64,000 nt of DNA, from NCBI RefSeq assembly GCF_007558825.1, contig NZ_VLTK01000001.1:434001-498000 (forward strand). Reading direction: 5' to 3'. This DNA is from Brevibacterium aurantiacum (lineage in GTDB: Bacteria; Actinomycetota; Actinomycetes; Actinomycetales; Brevibacteriaceae). The translations under genes were made by a program, and so were the position numbers. Below, in pieces: positions 63,859-64,000 of this stretch. Within the stretch, counting starts at the first letter, position 1, and every line of letters starts with the position of its first letter. A model generated the notes under the pieces. The model saw nothing but the letters and a program-made list of their open reading frames with translations. It searched no databases and was not told the origin of the DNA.

Positions 63859-63999
63859 CGCACCGATGTACTGACTCCAGCCGAGGAAAGCCACCATGAG
63901 CCCGACACCTCCCAGTCCCTGTCTCCACCCTTTCAGACAGAGCACCGGGACCGTCACGATCAGCGGCACGATCGACCAGGAATAGGCCGCGACCCTGTC
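63835..63999 (-). CDS. C-terminus of a multispanning membrane protein (glycan polymerase or flippase candidate)
   Basis: The last 54 codons of a minus-strand gene that starts beyond the window. They read as a hydrophobic helix (SWSIVPLIVTVPVLCLKGW), a short loop, a second helix (GLGGVGLMVAFLGWSQYIG) and the end AMDKLLST. In a surface-glycan locus this could be a Wzy-type polymerase or a Wzx flippase, but the fragment is too short to decide. Confidence 0.6.
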   Translation of the reverse strand, partial: DRVAAYSWSIVPLIVTVPVLCLKGWRQGLGGVGLMVAFLGWSQYIGAMDKLLST

Positions 64000-64000
64000 G

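Noticed and set aside
1..64000. tRNA, rRNA, prophage or insertion-sequence genes
   Set aside because: None was recognised on either strand; no transposase, integrase or phage structural motif appears in any credible frame.

Overview
The window is high-GC, gene-dense DNA (about 64% GC by eye) from an actinobacterium. The evidence is GCC/GAG/GTG/CTC codon preference, many 1- to 13-base overlaps between genes, likely leaderless starts, an LCP protein, NarL-type kinases with actinobacterial sensor domains, and a BCCT carrier. My best guess is Brevibacterium or a close relative in the Micrococcales; this is inference, since no rRNA or tRNA gene is present. I see no prophage, transposase, CRISPR array or replication origin. 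It reads as ordinary chromosome with accessory catabolic, transport and surface-glycan genes.

Left part (1-13.6 kb): the end of a PAP2 phosphatase, a YjbR-type protein, an asparaginase, and a double-HTH Lrp regulator divergent from an Nramp-like carrier plus amidase pair (a likely amide-nitrogen unit). Next comes a complete L-rhamnose regulon: a LacI repressor divergent from MFS carrier, mutarotase (rhaM), isomerase (rhaI), aldolase/dehydrogenase fusion and rhamnulokinase (rhaB), with a perfect 16-bp palindromic operator in the shared promoter.

Middle (13.7-36 kb): housekeeping and accessory enzymes (MDR oxidoreductase, DUF402, amidohydrolase, DUF421, NAD(P)-binding protein); a kinase-regulator-DUF4097 envelope-sensing operon; a cystathionine gamma-synthase-like enzyme; an ArsR/SRPBCC pair; an acyltransferase; a nitronate monooxygenase-like protein; a second and third two-component cluster, with a DMT carrier coupled to one kinase; an SDR; an FMN reductase; and a TetR regulator.

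Right part (36-64 kb): a dipeptide/oligopeptide ABC importer (two fused ATPases, two permeases, lipoprotein); an AGCS amino-acid:Na+ symporter; class II fructose-bisphosphate aldolase; a BCCT carrier; a UMF1-like MFS carrier; a second ArsR/SRPBCC pair; a TetR-controlled ABC drug exporter; and an FAD/NAD(P)-binding protein. A surface-glycan locus closes the window: PglF-type dehydratase, DegT aminotransferase, LCP and an ATPase-less MalT-type regulator in one overlapping operon, then GT4, GT2 and the tail of a multispanning membrane protein.

The most notable non-genic signals are: (1) the 11-mer CGCCGAGGTGG, found 20 times, 10 in each orientation and in four reading frames; (2) two exactly 60-bp near-perfect hairpins with co-varying stems at 13661 and 48689, both between convergent genes and both beside short tandem repeats sharing a TGAAGCG core; (3) several palindromes placed exactly over regulator promoters.
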